Under the pieces are notes generated by a model. That model was not told the DNA's origin and made no database searches. It was given only the letters and a program-made list of their open reading frames with translations. From positions 82,078,897 to 82,142,896 of the forward strand of contig CM038220.1 of assembly GCA_021442155.1 (NCBI GenBank): DNA of 64,000 nt, in the 5' to 3' direction. Source of the DNA: Cymbidium sinense. Its lineage: Eukaryota; Streptophyta; Magnoliopsida; Asparagales; Orchidaceae. Of this stretch, positions 61,790-64,000 are shown piece after piece. A program made the position numbers and the translations under genes. How positions within the stretch are numbered: the first letter of the stretch is position 1; each line of letters begins with the position of its first letter.

Positions 61790-63170
61790 TTGATTTTCAA
61801 CAAATTTGTGTATGTTAAAAATGGGTTCAAATGTCTTTGGAGAGATTGATGCTTCCATAGGTTCATATTTGACTTTGATTTTTTGAGTTTGAGGACCCTT
61901 TATTTAATAAATTTGAGTATGTTAAAGTAAAGGGTCAATTGATTTTATTTTGATTTGTGATTTTGGAATTCAAATTTGGGTATGCTATGTATGGTGTTTG
62001 AAAACAATTTTCTTCTTCTTTTGCTTGTTTGTGAATCATGTGTGAATTTGAAAATGGGATCTTCACTTAGCAATTTTGGGTATGCTAAATGAAGAATCCA
62101 AATGTTTTGTTATTTTTGAAAAGAGGGTTCTTTTACTTAGCAAATTTGGGTATGCTAAATAAAGGATCCAAACATATTTTATTTTTGATGATTTTGAAAA
62201 GTTGATTCTTAGCAAATTTAAGTATGCTAAGGAGAAATCAAATGTATTTTGTGTTTTGATTTTTGAAATGAGGATTCTTTACTTAGCAAATTTAGGTATG
62301 CTAAATAAAGGATCCAAATGCATTTTGTGTTTGGATGATTTTGAAAAGAGGATTTTAGCAAATTTAAGTATGCTAAGGAAATCCAAATGTGCTTTGTTTT
62401 GATGATTTTGAAAAGAGGATTCTTAGTAAATTTAAGTATGCTAAGGAAATCCAAATGTATTTTATGTTTTGATTTTGAAAAGAGGATTCTTTACTTAACA
62501 AATTTAGGTATGCTAAAGGATCCAAATGTATTTTGTGTTTGGATGATTTTGAAAAGAGGATTCTTAGCAAATTTAAGTATGCTACGGAAATCCAATGTGT
62601 TTTATTTTGATGATTTTGAAAAGAGGATTCTGAGCAAATTTAAGTATGCTAAGAAAATCTAAATGTATTTTTTGTTTTGATTTTTGAAAAGAGTATTCTT
62701 TACTTAGAAAATTTAGGTATGCTAAATAAAGGATCCAAATGTGTTTTGTGTTTGGATGATTTTGATTTTAAAAAGTGGATCTTCACTTAGCAAATTTAGG
62801 TATGCTAAATGAAAGATCCAAATGTTGTTTGAATTTTGATTTTTAAAAAGAGGATTCTTTACTTAGCAAATTTAGGTATGCTAAATAAAGGATCCATGTG
62901 TGTTTATGATTTTGATTTTAAAAAGAGGATTTTCACTTAGCAAATTTGGGTATGCTAAATGAAAGATCCAAATGTGTTTCATTTTGTGATTTTGATTTTG
63001 AAAAGTGGATCTTCACTTAAGGGTATGCCAAATGAAAGATCCAAATGTTGTTTGATTTTTGAAAAGAGGATTTTCATTTAGCAAATTTGGGCTAAATGAA
63101 AGATCCATATGTTGTTTGATTTTGAAAAGATGATTGTTAATTTTGAAGAGATGATCATTGGTTTTGTTTT
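61790..63170. repeat. Tandem minisatellite, about 73-bp units, each a hairpin
   Basis: The core AGCAAATTTAGGTATGCTAA recurs with TATGCTA at about 62151, 62223, 62297, 62369, 62437, 62509, 62578, 62645, 62718, 62801, 62877, 62951 and 63023 (as TATGCCA), with weaker units on both sides. Each unit pairs with itself: for example at 62777-62819, GGATCTTCACTTAGCA faces TGCTAAATGAAAGATCC around a loop of about 10 nt. Units are joined by a spacer of the type AAATGT(A/G)TTTTGTGTTTTGA. Both strands carry short open frames by chance of the period; I do not consider them genes. Confidence 0.9.
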
Positions 63171-63520
63171 GAAAATGAAATCTTCATTCAAGAAATTGAA
63201 TGAGGATATTCATTTGTGCTTTTGAAAACATGATTTTAAATTTTATTTTGAAAATAAAATCTTCATCAAAATAAATTGAGTGAAGATGTGCATTTGTGCT
63301 TTTAGAAAACATGATTGTTGATTTTGTTTTGAAAGTGAAATCTCTATCAAAATAAATTGAGTGAAGATGTTCATTTGTGCTTTTAGAAATTATGATTTCA
63401 AATTTTATTTTGAAAGTGAAATGTCCATCAAAATAAATTGAATAAGGATGTTCATTAGTGCTTTTGGAAAATATGATTATTGATTTTATTTTTGAAAATG
63501 AAATCCTCATTCTTGAATGA
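63170..63520. repeat. Second tandem array, 80-81 bp units, also hairpins
   Basis: CATT(T/A)GTGCTTTTGAAAA starts at 63211, 63291, 63372 and 63453. Each unit has a self-complementary part, such as ATCTTCATTCAA facing TTGAATGAGGAT at 63181-63207. It looks like a diverged relative of the preceding array. The 108-codon frame on the minus strand at 63184-63510 simply follows the 81-bp (27-codon) period. Confidence 0.85.
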
Positions 63521-64000
63521 GGAAGTTCATTTATGCTTTTGAAAAGAATGATTATTAATTTGATTTTTGAAAAGATCCTACATATACAATCATGAAGATT
63601 ATTAGATGAGGTTGATTTATGAAAAAAAATTGTGTAAACATTTTATCATGTGTATTTTGAAAAAGTGCTTTTGGAAATTGATATTTTATAAAGGATTTAT
63701 TATTATTATTATTTGGAATGAACCTCACCTTACCATAGAAATGGTAAGAAGGAAGTCTTTGGTTATTTACTTTTTTATTAAATTTTTATTTTCACCTATT
63801 GGAAAACCAATTGGGGCTTTAAGACCTAGAGTGAGGTCCTAAAACCTAAAGGATGTTGGCTAGCTTAGCTTAAGGATGAAATAAACTAGGTGCCAATGGA
63901 AATAAATATAGTCTTGGATTTACACAAAGTATAAACCCACAATGATACTTTAGACAATGATCATTTACCAAAGATGGAGAGAGGAACCTCCCTGGAGTAA
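63521..64000. other. Unassigned sequence at the window end
   Basis: A short (ATT)n-like run near 63700. No gene, repeat or mobile element recognised. Confidence 0.4.

Noticed and set aside
62202..62662. Overlapping frames on both strands in the hairpin minisatellite
   Set aside because: They arise from the repeat period and mirror each other across strands because each unit is a palindrome.
62000..63170. CRISPR-like array
   Set aside because: The repeats are about 73 bp with no unique spacers, arms are imperfect palindromes, and the window is plant nuclear DNA.
63184..63510. 108-codon repetitive frame on the minus strand
   Set aside because: An 81-bp period is exactly 27 codons, so an open frame repeats without selection. 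No start context or domain.

Overview
The window is nuclear DNA from a flowering plant with a large, transposon-packed genome. The evidence is (1) Ty3/gypsy polyprotein remains with two RNase H modules in a row, the arrangement of the plant Tat/Ogre lineage; (2) a plant-type L1 LINE with a C-terminal RNase H domain; (3) very AT-rich sequence with no intact host gene. Nothing narrows the species further. Every coding region I can identify is a broken transposon gene.

Layout. 1-3840 is a fragment of a very long LTR lying on the + strand. 3841-34983 looks like one old Tat-type element on the minus strand. Its 3' LTR is 3841-20177, split by a LINE at 8564-17231. Its internal region is 20178-27491: a tandem-repeat-rich tail, then integrase, two RNase H domains and RT, with gag and protease deleted. 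Its other LTR is 27492-34983. 34984-36765 holds a piece of a second LTR-element family. 36766-39491 is another deleted LTR copy of the first family. 39492-47461 is a full LTR that is the 3' LTR of a second element, whose internal region runs 47462-59232 and stops at a 100-N assembly gap (59233-59332). Just before the gap a 1.29-kb protease/gag block is present three times in tandem.

After the gap (59333-64000) the content changes: microsatellites, an AT-rich stretch, a LINE RT relic on the minus strand (60430-61020), a GC-richer island (61040-61590), and two tandem arrays whose units form hairpins (61790-63170 and 63170-63520).

The most unusual points are the LTR length (about 7.65 kb in copy 1 after removing the LINE, 7.97 kb in copy 3), conserved structure inside those LTRs (a long stem-loop with a TATA-like loop, a dense field of TTGAC W-box cores with a 16-bp palindrome), and the hairpin minisatellite at 62.0-63.1 kb, whose two arms change together from unit to unit. 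All comparisons were made by eye, so percent identities and exact breakpoints need alignment.
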